Origin: Bacteroidota bacterium | GTDB taxonomy: Bacteria > Bacteroidota > Bacteroidia > Chitinophagales > Saprospiraceae | Direction: 5' to 3' | DNA length: 35,511 bases | NCBI GenBank assembly: GCA_018222965.1 | Contig: JAAEZH010000048.1 | Span: forward strand, 1 to 35,511 | Shown here: piece after piece, positions 24,624-32,848 of the stretch | Layout of the letters: every line of letters begins with the position of its first letter | How positions within the stretch are numbered: position 1 is the first letter of the stretch | The notes under the pieces: model-generated | Databases searched by the model: none | Seen by the model: the letters and a program-made list of their open reading frames with translations, nothing else | What the model was told of the DNA's origin: nothing | Made by a program: the position numbers and the translations under genes

Positions 24624-25588
24624 TCTTCTTCCTCTTTTTGTTCTTCGGCAGGATCGGGAATGCTGCTTTCAATCCAGTTTCGCACATCTTTAAAAGCCTG
24701 CTCGTGGAAAGACTGTGGTGGCTTCGCTTTCGCGAATTTTACCAGATCGGCCATGGGTAGTAATTTCTGTAATACAGCGATCCGGCTGCTTTCCATCTTT
24801 TTATGCTGAAGCGACCGGATTATCTCATCGGTCGTTTGTTCCAGTGCCGGTACCTGATAACGGCCTTCCACATATTCCCGAAGAATATAGGTAAGCCGGC
24901 TTTGAAATTCTTTTTCCTGTCCGTTTTGGTAAAGGGCTTCCCCGTCCAGCGCCGCAAGTTTTTCCAATGCAATTTCATGCGGCGGACGTATAATCGCCTC
25001 TTTTTCTTTGTAATCAATCGGCCCGGTCATCTTTTTATTGATCCAGCGAATGAGCAGGATAATTAAAGTCAGGAGAAGCAGGGCTGAACCGCCAATGAGC
25101 AGGATACGCGTCCAGTTGAGTTTCTTTGGCGGCGCTTCCATAATGGGTTTCATCGGGGCGAGATCTACGGCGTCGGTCAGTTGCGAACGCACGACCAGAA
25201 ACACTTCATCTGAGGAGGTGTATTGTTTGGTTCCTTTGTAGGTAAAGGGTACCCGGATTTTCGGCAGATAATATTCTCCCTCATCCCAGGCGATAAGGGG
25301 ATAGGTTTTTCGGTAGAGGGTTCGTCCGTTTGAATTCAGGGTATCCCAGTTGGAAACCTCCAGCAATTCGATTTGCTCCAGGGAGTCGGGCCAGTTCCAT
25401 TCCGGATCCAGTAAGCGTACGCCTTCTTCCGTGGTGATTTCCAGGTATAAATTGGTTTGATCCCCGATATTGAGTTGCATGCTGTCCAGACGAGTATTGA
25501 CCTCTATCTGAGCTTTCGCTGAAAAGCCAAAAAACAACAGCCCCGTTAATACGAGCGACCCTATGAGATTTAGTTTCCGATTCCTCAT
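24620..25588 (-). CDS. Bat-operon membrane protein, DUF4381-like
   Basis: A 322-residue protein with a signal peptide (about 1-27, FSAKAQ), a periplasmic beta-rich region of about 125 residues (IEVNTRLDSMQLNIGDQTNLYLEI at 28-51, like the BatD Ig domains), one membrane helix (161-181) and a helical cytoplasmic tail of about 140 residues ending in an acidic stretch (EEQKEEEE). The tail resembles that of BatD and of DUF4381 proteins. It overlaps the DUF58 gene before it and batA after it by four bases each. It probably assembles with the VWA proteins; the exact function is unknown. Confidence 0.75.
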   Translation of the reverse strand: MRNRKLNLIGSLVLTGLLFFGFSAKAQIEVNTRLDSMQLNIGDQTNLYLEITTEEGVRLLDPEWNWPDSLEQIELLEVSNWDTLNSNGRTLYRKTYPLIAWDEGEYYLPKIRVPFTYKGTKQYTSSDEVFLVVRSQLTDAVDLAPMKPIMEAPPKKLNWTRILLIGGSALLLLTLIILLIRWINKKMTGPIDYKEKEAIIRPPHEIALEKLAALDGEALYQNGQEKEFQSRLTYILREYVEGRYQVPALEQTTDEIIRSLQHKKMESSRIAVLQKLLPMADLVKFAKAKPPQSFHEQAFKDVRNWIESSIPDPAEEQKEEEE

Positions 25589-26457
25589 GCGTTGATCCTT
25601 TTTTGGAAAAAGCGGTGCAGCGCACGGGCATAGTCTTCATCCGAGCGGATGTGGACTACATCAGCTCCCGTGCGGCGGAAATTACTCTCAAAAGTTTCTG
25701 ATTTTTCTTTGAACCATTCTTCGAAACGTTTCCGGACGCCGGCATTGGAACTGTCAATCCATCCGATGCGACCGGTTTCAGCATCCCGGGCCCGTATGAG
25801 TCCTACCGAAGGAAATTGTTCCTCCACCGGATCAGAAATATGTACCCCGATCAGGTCGTGTTTTCTGGCTACGATGCGCAAGGCCTGTTCGTAGTTGTCG
25901 GCGATAAAATCCGAAAGCACAAAGCAGATACAACGCTTTTTAATGAGGTTGTTCATGTACTGCAAAGCCTGTGCAATATTGGTTTTACTGTCTTCCGCTT
26001 CAAAGTCCAGCAACTCCCGGATGATTCGAAGAATATGTGTTTTCCCTTTTTTGGGTGGAATGAATTTTTCGATCTGATCGGAGAAGAAAAGTACCCCGAC
26101 CTTGTCGTTGTTGTTGATGGCAGAGAAAGCCAGCACCGCACAGAGCTCTGTGATCATTTCGCTTTTAAACTGGCGTTTGGTGCCAAACTGAACCGACTGA
26201 CTTACATCTACGAGAAGCATGACAGTCAGTTCCCGTTCTTCCTCAAATATCTTGACGTGGGGTTCTCCGGTTCTGGCCGTAACATTCCAGTCTATATTCC
26301 GCACATCATCTCCATACTGATAAGATCGAACCTCACTGAAAGACATACCCCGTCCCTTAAAGGCACTGTGGTATTCACCCGAGAAAACCTGCTTGCTCAG
26401 ACCTTTGGTCTTGATTTCAATTTTCCGGACTTTTTTCAGGAGTTCTTTGGTTTCCAT
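25585..26457 (-). CDS. DUF58 domain protein
   Basis: A 290-residue cytoplasmic protein of the DUF58 family, which accompanies MoxR ATPases. The signature region YQYGDDVRNIDWNVTARTGEPHVKIFEEER is present (positions 47-75), followed by a VWA-like fold with Asp84-x-Ser86-x-Ser88 in LLVDVSQSVQFG. Known operons place it as a partner of the MoxR ATPase and VWA proteins. It lies between moxR (117-base gap with a hairpin) and the DUF4381-like gene (four-base overlap). Confidence 0.92.
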   Translation of the reverse strand: METKELLKKVRKIEIKTKGLSKQVFSGEYHSAFKGRGMSFSEVRSYQYGDDVRNIDWNVTARTGEPHVKIFEEERELTVMLLVDVSQSVQFGTKRQFKSEMITELCAVLAFSAINNNDKVGVLFFSDQIEKFIPPKKGKTHILRIIRELLDFEAEDSKTNIAQALQYMNNLIKKRCICFVLSDFIADNYEQALRIVARKHDLIGVHISDPVEEQFPSVGLIRARDAETGRIGWIDSSNAGVRKRFEEWFKEKSETFESNFRRTGADVVHIRSDEDYARALHRFFQKRINA

Positions 26458-26464
26458 GTAAGCT

Positions 26465-26572
26465 AATGTTGAATGCGGAATTTAGAATTTTGAAATTGGA
26501 ATACAGGGAATAATTCAACATTCTTGCCAGCAAGGCCGAAAGGACTGTTGGCAAAATTCAGAATTCAACATT
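26465..26572. other. Hairpin and repeat word between moxR and the DUF58 gene
   Basis: TTGCCA (26524-26529) pairs with TGGCAA (26549-26554) around a short inner stem, and the word ATTCAACATT occurs at 26513-26522 and 26563-26572 with its complement AATGTTGAAT at 26465-26474. On the operon strand this could partly attenuate transcription after moxR or be an mRNA-processing site. There is no clear U tract. Confidence 0.4.
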
Positions 26573-26574
26573 GT

Positions 26575-27570
26575 TTAAGGAACCTCCACCGTATTGAGAA
26601 TCTGATCGATGATGTCTTCCTGAGTTACCTCTTCAGCTTCTGCTTCATAGGTTAGTCCGATACGATGGCGCATGACATCTTTGCAAATGTTTCGCACATC
26701 TTCGGGGATAACGAATCCGCGTCTTTGCAGGAAGGCATAGGCCTTGGATGCCAGAGCCAGATTGATGCTTGCACGAGGAGACCCGCCGTACCCGATCAGG
26801 TGTTTGAGTTCTTTCATGCCATATTCTTCCGGATTCCGGCTGGCGAAAACGATATCGATGATGTATTGCTCGATTTTTTCGTCCATATAAACCTGACGCA
26901 CCGATTTGCGGGCTTTGAGGATATCCTCCGGTTTGATGATCGCAGAAATTTTTGCGAATCCATCCACACTGAGGTTTCTGCGAATAATCTCCCGCTCGTC
27001 CTCTTTGGTCGGATAGCCGATCTTAACCTTCAGCATGAAGCGGTCGGTTTGGGCTTCCGGCAGGGGATAAGTACCTTCTTGTTCGATGGGGTTTTGAGTA
27101 GCCAGTACGAGAAAAGGTTCTTTCAATTCGAAAGTCGTTCCTCCGATGGTAACCTGGCGTTCCTGCATGGCTTCCAGAAGCGCTGATTGTACCTTTGCGG
27201 GTGCCCGGTTTATCTCATCCGCCAGGATGAAGTTGGCAAAGATTGGTCCCTGCCGTACCGAGAAGTCATTTTTACTCGGATTGTAGATCATGGTACCAAT
27301 AATATCTGCAGGAAGCAGATCGGGCGTAAACTGGATCCGGTTAAACTTGGCGTTGACAGCTGTGGAAAGCGTTTTTATTGCCAGCGTCTTTGCCAAACCG
27401 GGTAAACCTTCGAGCAAAACGTGCCCTTTTGCCAATAATCCGATGAGCAGGCGTTCTAACATCGTGTGCTGGCCGACAATGACCTTGTTTGTTTCGGCCT
27501 TTAATACATCTACAAAGGCACTATCGGCGTAAATTTGCTGATTGAGAGCTTCAATGTCAACTGATTGCAT
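26575..27570 (-). CDS. MoxR-family AAA+ ATPase
   Basis: A 331-residue AAA+ ATPase thought to act as a chaperone that loads metal or remodels VWA-domain proteins. Walker A is GLPGLAKT (55-62), Walker B ILADEINRAP (115-124), sensor 1 is in LATQN (156-160), and EAQTDRF carries the arginine-finger region (172-178); GSPRAS in the C-terminal lid is sensor 2. It is the first gene of the bat operon. A -7-like box lies about 86 bases upstream, leaving a leader with small hairpins (27601-27647). Confidence 0.94.
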   Translation of the reverse strand: MQSVDIEALNQQIYADSAFVDVLKAETNKVIVGQHTMLERLLIGLLAKGHVLLEGLPGLAKTLAIKTLSTAVNAKFNRIQFTPDLLPADIIGTMIYNPSKNDFSVRQGPIFANFILADEINRAPAKVQSALLEAMQERQVTIGGTTFELKEPFLVLATQNPIEQEGTYPLPEAQTDRFMLKVKIGYPTKEDEREIIRRNLSVDGFAKISAIIKPEDILKARKSVRQVYMDEKIEQYIIDIVFASRNPEEYGMKELKHLIGYGGSPRASINLALASKAYAFLQRRGFVIPEDVRNICKDVMRHRIGLTYEAEAEEVTQEDIIDQILNTVEVP

Positions 27571-27655
27571 GCGATCTATTTTGAACGTTCTTGCTTTCCT
27601 GACCGAATTTTACGGGTCAGTATAAAAATAGAGACGGCTTTTCCGTCGGAAGTTG

Positions 27656-27663
27656 CAAATATA
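27656..27663 (-). promoter_or_regulatory. Candidate -7 box of the bat operon
   Basis: TATATTTG on the minus strand fits TAnnTTTG. It ends 85 bases before the moxR ATG. The leader between them contains GACGG-CTTTT-CCGTC and a second small inverted repeat. No clear -33 element is seen. Confidence 0.35.
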
Positions 27664-27728
27664 TTAATATCATCCGTTGAATACTAAGTCACATCGGATG
27701 AATGTAAACAACAGGCTAATTGAAAAAC

Positions 27729-28445
27729 ATGAAAACTAAACGCACAAATTCACTAATTCTTTTACTATTGCTCCTGACAATTTTTGGAGTCTCAACAAAC
27801 GCATTTGCCCAGGTCGCTCAAACCGATCCGGCTTACCGGGCCAGTGACCGCCAATCAGATGTTGCCCGCGCGGAGGCGGCCATGGCCGTTTATCCGGAGG
27901 CAGTGCTGGTTGTTAAGTTGCCCTCTGAGAGCAAAAAGATCCAGGTGCTGCAGTCCCGTATAACTCAGGGCTCCGCCAACACCGCCGAGTATAAGGAGAT
28001 GCTGGAAGAAACCAAAAAGGATCGGGACGATTTTGCATTTATGCTTATGTCAGCATTCAAGGATGCATACGACTTTTCGGAGGTTTTGTTTGTTTGGGAT
28101 ACGACCAGTTTCGATGCAGGAAGCAGCAAAATAAAAGCTTGTTTCCTGGATGAATACCTGCAGGCCGATCCCCAACAAAGCCTTGACACGACTAAGCCTC
28201 ATTTCTTCGGTTATATCGGACAAACAGCTGCCGATAACAGCAATGGGGTAAATGCACTCATCGTTTGCGAAAGCAATATGGAACCGCTTGAATCTCCCTT
28301 CCCTTATTGTGCGCCTTTCGATTTTGGAATTGATACGATCCGGGCTTTCCTCTTTAAAGGGGTTACAGAGGCCGACCTGATTCGAAAAGCGATCGGGAAG
28401 TGGAATAAAGCATTGTATCGGTATCAGGAGAAACTGGAGTTTTAA
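27729..28445 (+). CDS. Secreted protein of unknown family
   Basis: A 238-residue exported protein. The ATG at 27729 gives a strong signal peptide (MKTKRTNSLILLLLLLTIFG, cleaved near AFAQ at 28); a TTG three codons earlier is a less likely start. The mature part has a helix-rich centre (SESKKIQVLQSRITQGSANT; YKEMLEETKKDRDDFAFMLM), a few aromatic segments (LFVWDTTSF, FFGYIGQT) and four cysteines. I do not recognise a domain. It stands alone, divergent from the bat operon and convergent with the lptB operon, and its 3' side is repeat-rich. Confidence 0.65.
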   Translation: MKTKRTNSLILLLLLLTIFGVSTNAFAQVAQTDPAYRASDRQSDVARAEAAMAVYPEAVLVVKLPSESKKIQVLQSRITQGSANTAEYKEMLEETKKDRDDFAFMLMSAFKDAYDFSEVLFVWDTTSFDAGSSKIKACFLDEYLQADPQQSLDTTKPHFFGYIGQTAADNSNGVNALIVCESNMEPLESPFPYCAPFDFGIDTIRAFLFKGVTEADLIRKAIGKWNKALYRYQEKLEF

Positions 28446-28457
28446 TTATTAATTATT

Positions 28458-28715
28458 AATTTTTAGGTTTTAATTTTTAATGAGGAATGAGGAATGAGGA
28501 ATGAGGATCGGGAATTGTTGAGCGAGCAACGGAATAAGTGATAAAACCTCAACCCCGACTGCCGAAGGCAGAAGGTTACAACCCTGGCCGCTTTAGCCGG
28601 GCAGTTTCAACTCGAAAAGACCAACTACACCAGTACACCAGTACACCATTTCACTTTCTTACGGAATCAACGGAATCAACGGAATCAACGGAATCAACGG
28701 AATCAACGGAATCAA
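28458..28715. repeat. Composite intergenic repeat with six CGGAATCAA units
   Basis: The 266-base gap after the secreted-protein gene contains, in order: the 25-base AT-rich word shared with 21591-21615 (28458-28482); gaggaat tandems; a CTCAACC tag; the triloop palindrome CTGCC-GAA-GGCAG (28559-28571); tacaccag repeats with acaccatttcac (about 28626-28653); and six perfect CGGAATCAA units (28662-28715). The last unit carries the stop codon of the minus-strand gene at 28712. Confidence 0.8.
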
Positions 28716-29050
28716 CCACCCCCAATCGTATCCACCATAGGTCTTACCGGCGTACTGTCTTTGGGAGGAATGATTTCGGGTTTATCCGGGCGCTCTGGTT
28801 TTGGTGGTTTGCCGATGGTGTCTCGTTTGGCACGGGCCCGCTCGATCATGATGCTGTCTACTATGGCAGCGGCGTCTTCATAGATAACTTCCAGGCATTT
28901 TTCGATGCTGGCTTTCCGGTAATTTTCGAGTCTGGATTGTAGTCTTTGTTCGCGGAGGTCGGCTTTTGAGACTTGTTGCCAGGCAGCGAGTGTTCCGGCA
29001 ATGAGCAGAAAAGCAAATAAGAGGTAATATTTGGTTCGCCGCTGATTCAT
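28712..29050 (-). CDS. Small membrane-anchored protein, last gene of the lptB operon
   Basis: A 112-residue protein with one N-terminal membrane helix (about 8-25, KYYLLFAFLLIAGTLAAW), a charged helical middle (REQRLQSRLENYRKASIEKC) and a Pro-rich C-terminal tail (KPPKPERPDKPEIIPPKD). No domain is recognised. Its start overlaps the upstream lipoprotein gene by four bases. The TGA stop lies inside a tandem of CGGAATCAA units (TTGATTCCG on this strand), so the C-terminus (DTIGGG) may have been set by the repeat. Confidence 0.68.
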   Translation of the reverse strand: MNQRRTKYYLLFAFLLIAGTLAAWQQVSKADLREQRLQSRLENYRKASIEKCLEVIYEDAAAIVDSIMIERARAKRDTIGKPPKPERPDKPEIIPPKDSTPVRPMVDTIGGG

Positions 29051-29322
29051 TGTTGGTTTCTGATTCGTTCCAATTGTTTTTTAATCTCTTCTTCGCGTTG
29101 GGTGAGCATGGAATCTACCGCCCGGCGCAAAATGGAATCCTGACGCAGGTCACAGATGCTGTCCATCTCCGGCTTCAAGAGCAAAACCTGTTCCTGATAA
29201 AGGCTGTCTACTATTTTTATGTCTTTGGGACCAAGGGTAGGAGGAGGTTCTTCGGTACAGGCGGCCAATACCAGACAGGATAGCGAAACAAAAATGAGAT
29301 ATTTCCAGGGAGCACAAATCAT
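29047..29322 (-). CDS. Small lipoprotein downstream of lptB
   Basis: A 91-residue predicted lipoprotein: signal peptide [20 protein letters not shown], lipobox LAAC with Cys22, a short Pro-rich linker ([10 protein letters not shown]), then about 60 residues of charged helix ([36 protein letters not shown]). The periplasmic helix is a probable protein-interaction segment. Overlaps by four bases with lptB before it and with the membrane-protein gene after it indicate tight translational coupling. No family is recognised; a role near the LPS export machinery is only suggested by position. Confidence 0.72.
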   Translation of the reverse strand: MICAPWKYLIFVSLSCLVLAACTEEPPPTLGPKDIKIVDSLYQEQVLLLKPEMDSICDLRQDSILRRAVDSMLTQREEEIKKQLERIRNQQ

Positions 29323-30071
29323 CTTTCTTCATCGAGGTTTATCACCTTTCGGCGAAGTTCGAAGTGCTTCCCGAGGTATACTTTTCGTACCATTTCATCA
29401 GCGGCCAGTTCTTCAGCGGTGCCTGCTTTGAGGATGTTTCCTTCAAACATAAGATAAGCCCGATCTGTAATTGAAAGGGTTTCCTGCACATTGTGGTCCG
29501 TGATGAGGATACCGATATTTTTCAATTTAAGTCTGGATACAATAAACTGAATATCCTCCACAGCAATCGGGTCAATCCCGGCAAAAGGCTCATCAAGCAG
29601 GATGAATTTTGGAGAGGTTGCCAGCGAGCGGGCTATTTCGGTGCGCCGGCGTTCCCCGCCAGACAGGGTATCTCCGGGGTTGTTGCGCACTTTCTCCAAA
29701 CCAAACTCATCGATCAGCGACTCGAGTTTGATTGCCTGCTCTTTCCGCGAAAGCGGAGTCATTTCCAGCACCGCTTTGATATTGTCCTCTACCGATAATT
29801 TGCGGAAAACAGATGGCTCCTGCGGCAGGTATCCGATACCCAGTCGGGCTCTTTTGTACATAGGCTGGGTAGTGATGTCTCTTTCCTGGAGATACACCCG
29901 GCCTTTATCGGGTTTGATGAAACCGACAGTCATGTAAAAAGAGGTCGTTTTACCGGCACCATTCGGTCCCAGCAAGCCAACGATCTCTCCCTGATTGACT
30001 TCCAGCGAAACGCCCTTAACTACCGTGCGTCGGCCGTATATTTTTACCAGATTTTCTGCGCGTAGCTGCAT
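29319..30071 (-). CDS. lptB: LPS export ABC transporter ATP-binding protein
   Basis: A 250-residue ATPase that powers extraction of LPS from the inner membrane with LptFG. I use the ATG at 30071; a longer frame to 30140 overlaps the upstream gene and adds nothing conserved. Walker A GPNGAGKT (35-42), Q-loop Gln84, signature LSGGE (136-140), Walker [11 protein letters not shown] (156-165, Asp160 and Glu161) and switch His193 are all in place; the [13 protein letters not shown] segment and the start [13 protein letters not shown] are typical of LptB rather than of other ABC ATPases. The gene starts 22 bases after the Ig-like lipoprotein gene and overlaps the small lipoprotein gene after it. Confidence 0.94.
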   Translation of the reverse strand: MQLRAENLVKIYGRRTVVKGVSLEVNQGEIVGLLGPNGAGKTTSFYMTVGFIKPDKGRVYLQERDITTQPMYKRARLGIGYLPQEPSVFRKLSVEDNIKAVLEMTPLSRKEQAIKLESLIDEFGLEKVRNNPGDTLSGGERRRTEIARSLATSPKFILLDEPFAGIDPIAVEDIQFIVSRLKLKNIGILITDHNVQETLSITDRAYLMFEGNILKAGTAEELAADEMVRKVYLGKHFELRRKVINLDEER

Positions 30072-30093
30072 ATTCTTTATCCTTGCTGCCAAA

Positions 30094-31740
30094 TTACTCA
30101 ATCCCTGCTTCCGAATCAAACTCCACCGGGAAACTGGCATCTACTTCCCAATTGGCTCGTAAGCTTTCCAGCGGACGGATGAAGATTCGTTCGGGTTGTC
30201 TTTTCTGATCGTAGTTTCCGGGGTCCCATCGACCATTCGGGATCAGATCTTCAATGATCCGCACTTCATAACTGCCTGGTTTTAGACTGGGGTAGGTCCT
30301 GTTCCAACTGCTTGCCTGGCGGATCAATTCTTTCTCAACCACCTTACTCGCACTGATTAACTCCATTACATAGGCTTTGGTTGAATCGAGCGCGGTAAGT
30401 TCGAGACTCAGGCTGCCATAGTCTTTTTTCTCGGCTGTTCGCAATATACCCTGTAAGCTGTCTGAAGGGGTGCCATAAAAACCGGTAACTGCACCGGGAA
30501 GAAAGAGCAGATCGTAGTTCTTCTTTTCTTTCCAGTTGTGTCTCAGTATCAGGGTCTTTTTGTCCAGACTGTCGATGCGGAAATCCAGAAAAGCCCGGGT
30601 ACCAAGTGTATCTGTTGTAACGAGAATCAAACTGGTATCAACTGCGGAGATTGGTTGCATCCACGACATTCGATATTCTTTGGTTGGGTTGTGGGAAGTC
30701 GGGAAACGATTGGATATCGGCTTGGGTTTGGTTTTATCCAAAAACGCCTGCCTTTCGCCGGAAGGCACCAAAAGCGTATCAATCAGGCTGTCCTTTGGCA
30801 TGTATATATTCCAGCTGGTACTGGTATCTGTGTGGTACCAAATCCGCATAGTGTCCAGGTCTATTTCCTTGTAGTAGTTCTGAAATTCCTGATCGATATT
30901 TATTTGTACCGAATCGGGCGGACCATTAAACACCAACTTGCTCAAACCATAGCGCGGGTGTTTGGCTTCCAGCATCCTAAATGTAGGATCCTGCTTGAAG
31001 AACCGAATACTGATGTCTGTTTTCGTGCTATCTGTAAGAATGAGAAAGTCATCGGGGAAACCAATGCGCTCGCTTTCCTGATTGAAGATGTAGTCGCTGC
31101 TTTGATCCTCCAGCGCAAATACCCGGAAGGTGTCGGCCTTGACATTACTTATATGGAAATGCCCGGTTTTATCCGTACGGGCAAAGTAAAAGGGCCTTTC
31201 GGTGCGCACTACGGTATCGGCCAGGTTGTCGTAAAGCATCAACAGCACTTCTGATACTGGTTCATTGGTTTCAGCATCGCGGATCTCTCCATGTACCTCC
31301 AGTGAATCGAGGTATGGTCCGGTTGAAAATACGAAGCTTATGGGTTGTACATTTCCCGCCGTGTAATCCCGGATCGCTTCCCCAAAATTGATGGTATAAG
31401 TCGCATTTTCTCGCAGTTCTTCCTCTGGTGCGAAAGTCAATTCGACTCTTTTGTATTTCACCCGTTTTACCTCCGGCCTTTTTTCGGTTGGCGGGGAAAT
31501 TACGACCTGGTTAAAAACATCCCGCAACTCAATGTACTCGTCGAAGGCCAAAACGATGGTCTGTTTTTCGAAATTGGTTTGGTAATTGATCGTTGATCGG
31601 GCTGAATCCAATTGTGGCGCCAGGGTGTCTTTCGGCCCTCCGGTTGGCTGTACGATCTGAGCGCATCCGACCCAGGTGAAAACCTGTCCGGAAAGGAGGA
31701 ATAAAACGAAGAGGAAAAATATGATCCGTTTTGTATTCAT
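30094..31740 (-). CDS. Ig-like domain lipoprotein of Bacteroidota
   Basis: A 548-residue exported lipoprotein. The ATG at 31740 gives a signal peptide with Cys26 in [15 protein letters not shown]; the C-A-x(4)-PTGGPKD start is a hallmark I know from a large group of Bacteroidota lipoproteins with an N-terminal Big_5/SbsA-like Ig domain (about 40-150, ending in [11 protein letters not shown]). A prealbumin-like repeat region follows ([24 protein letters not shown] is at about 153-176), then long beta-rich sequence. It lies between xerD (15-base gap) and lptB (22-base gap). Function unknown; an envelope assembly role is possible. Confidence 0.82.
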   Translation of the reverse strand: MNTKRIIFFLFVLFLLSGQVFTWVGCAQIVQPTGGPKDTLAPQLDSARSTINYQTNFEKQTIVLAFDEYIELRDVFNQVVISPPTEKRPEVKRVKYKRVELTFAPEEELRENATYTINFGEAIRDYTAGNVQPISFVFSTGPYLDSLEVHGEIRDAETNEPVSEVLLMLYDNLADTVVRTERPFYFARTDKTGHFHISNVKADTFRVFALEDQSSDYIFNQESERIGFPDDFLILTDSTKTDISIRFFKQDPTFRMLEAKHPRYGLSKLVFNGPPDSVQINIDQEFQNYYKEIDLDTMRIWYHTDTSTSWNIYMPKDSLIDTLLVPSGERQAFLDKTKPKPISNRFPTSHNPTKEYRMSWMQPISAVDTSLILVTTDTLGTRAFLDFRIDSLDKKTLILRHNWKEKKNYDLLFLPGAVTGFYGTPSDSLQGILRTAEKKDYGSLSLELTALDSTKAYVMELISASKVVEKELIRQASSWNRTYPSLKPGSYEVRIIEDLIPNGRWDPGNYDQKRQPERIFIRPLESLRANWEVDASFPVEFDSEAGIE

Positions 31741-31755
31741 AAGAGTCGGCAAATA

Positions 31756-32604
31756 TCAGCTTTTTCTGCCACGCGGATGGAAGGATCTTATGGTTTCCCG
31801 CAAAAATCCGGTATCCAGGTGGGTGTAGATCTCGGTGGTGAGGATAGACTCGTGTCCGAGCATTTCCTGAACGGCCCGCAAATCAGCCCCGCCTTCAATG
31901 AGGTGGGTAGCAAATGAATGTCTGAATGTATGCGGACTAACCGTCTTGCTGATCCCGGCTTCGCGGGCTGCTTTTTTAACGATGTTGAATACTGAAACGC
32001 GGCTCAGCCGACTTCCGCGTGTATTTAGGAATAAAAAATCCTCATTGCCTGGTTTGATGTTCAGGCTATTTCGCATTTGCTCCCGGTAATAGCCAATCTG
32101 TTTGATGGCTTCTTCGCCGATGGGAATGATGCGTTCTTTGTCTCCTTTACCGGTTACGCGAAGGAAACCTATATCCAAATACAGATTTGAAAGTCGCAAA
32201 TGGGTGAGTTCGCTTACGCGCAATCCACATGCGTATAGCGTTTCCAGAATGGCGCGATCCCGATGGCCTTGTGCTTTGCTGAGGTCTATGCTTTCCAGCA
32301 TGTTGTTGATCTCTTCAATGTGTAATACTTCCGGAAAGTAACGGTCCAGTCTGGGTGCCTGAATCAGCGAAGTGGGATCCTGCTGAATCACGCCTTCGAT
32401 AAGCAGGTATTTGTAAAAGGCTTTCAATCCGGATACGATGCGGGCCTGAGAGCGTTTTCCGAGTTCGAGTTCATGGAGCCATTGCAGAAACTGGCTGATA
32501 TCTTCGTTCTTTACATCCTGTGGCACCTTGCCTCCCTGTTGCTGCAGAAAGTTTTCCAGCTTTTCCACATCGCGCAAATAGGCTTCAATGGTGTGCTCTG
32601 CCAT
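31756..32604 (-). CDS. xerD: Tyrosine recombinase XerD
   Basis: Site-specific recombinase that resolves chromosome dimers at dif with XerC. From the first ATG it has 282 residues. Catalytic residues are all present: Arg129 (ACGLRVSE), Lys153 (TGKGDKERIIP), His225-x2-Arg228 (HTFRHSF), His251 (LGHES) and nucleophile Tyr260. The start looks too late: the 19 codons just upstream are open and encode the conserved family N-terminus (SWSSYINGFRTYLLLERS), preceded by ATC at 32661-32659 where an ATG is expected. The true start may be that ATC, or there may be a mutation or sequence error. First gene of the operon with the Ig-like lipoprotein and lptB. XerC and XerD are hard to tell apart; I favour XerD. 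Confidence 0.88.
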   Translation of the reverse strand: MAEHTIEAYLRDVEKLENFLQQQGGKVPQDVKNEDISQFLQWLHELELGKRSQARIVSGLKAFYKYLLIEGVIQQDPTSLIQAPRLDRYFPEVLHIEEINNMLESIDLSKAQGHRDRAILETLYACGLRVSELTHLRLSNLYLDIGFLRVTGKGDKERIIPIGEEAIKQIGYYREQMRNSLNIKPGNEDFLFLNTRGSRLSRVSVFNIVKKAAREAGISKTVSPHTFRHSFATHLIEGGADLRAVQEMLGHESILTTEIYTHLDTGFLRETIRSFHPRGRKS

Positions 32605-32745
32605 GGAGCGTTCCAGAAGCAGGTAAGTGCGAAAACCGTTTATGTAGGAAGACCAGGAGATTTAATGTAGAGTTTTGAATGAAGAATGAAGAATGAAGAA
32701 TTTTTAATTCTTAGGTTTTAATTTTTAATTCTTGTGTATTAGATT

Positions 32746-32801
32746 CCAACAAACCAACAAACCAACAAACCAACAAACCAACAAACCAACAAACCAACAA
32801 A
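32746..32801. repeat. Octamer tandem repeat (CCAACAAA)7
   Basis: Seven perfect copies of CCAACAAA lie 48 bases before the ATG of the OmpA-family gene. Upstream, 32711-32729 carries a 19-base part of the AT-rich word found at 21591 and 28458, and 32670-32700 a tandem of gaatgaa. A weak -7-like box TACATTTA (32819-32826) follows the array. Confidence 0.9.
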
Positions 32802-32848
32802 CGTTTGCAAAAAATCCCTACATTTAATGGAAACAAAGTGAATCATTT

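Noticed and set aside
28538-28942. Plus-strand protein with a TES repeat
   Set aside because: It is made from the CGGAATCAA tandem and the complement of the small membrane-protein gene.
30538-31254. Long plus-strand frame
   Set aside because: It is a shadow of the Ig-like lipoprotein gene and has no start context or recognisable domain.
32746-32801. Coding or CRISPR repeat
   Set aside because: It is a pure octamer tandem with no spacers and lies outside any frame that continues.
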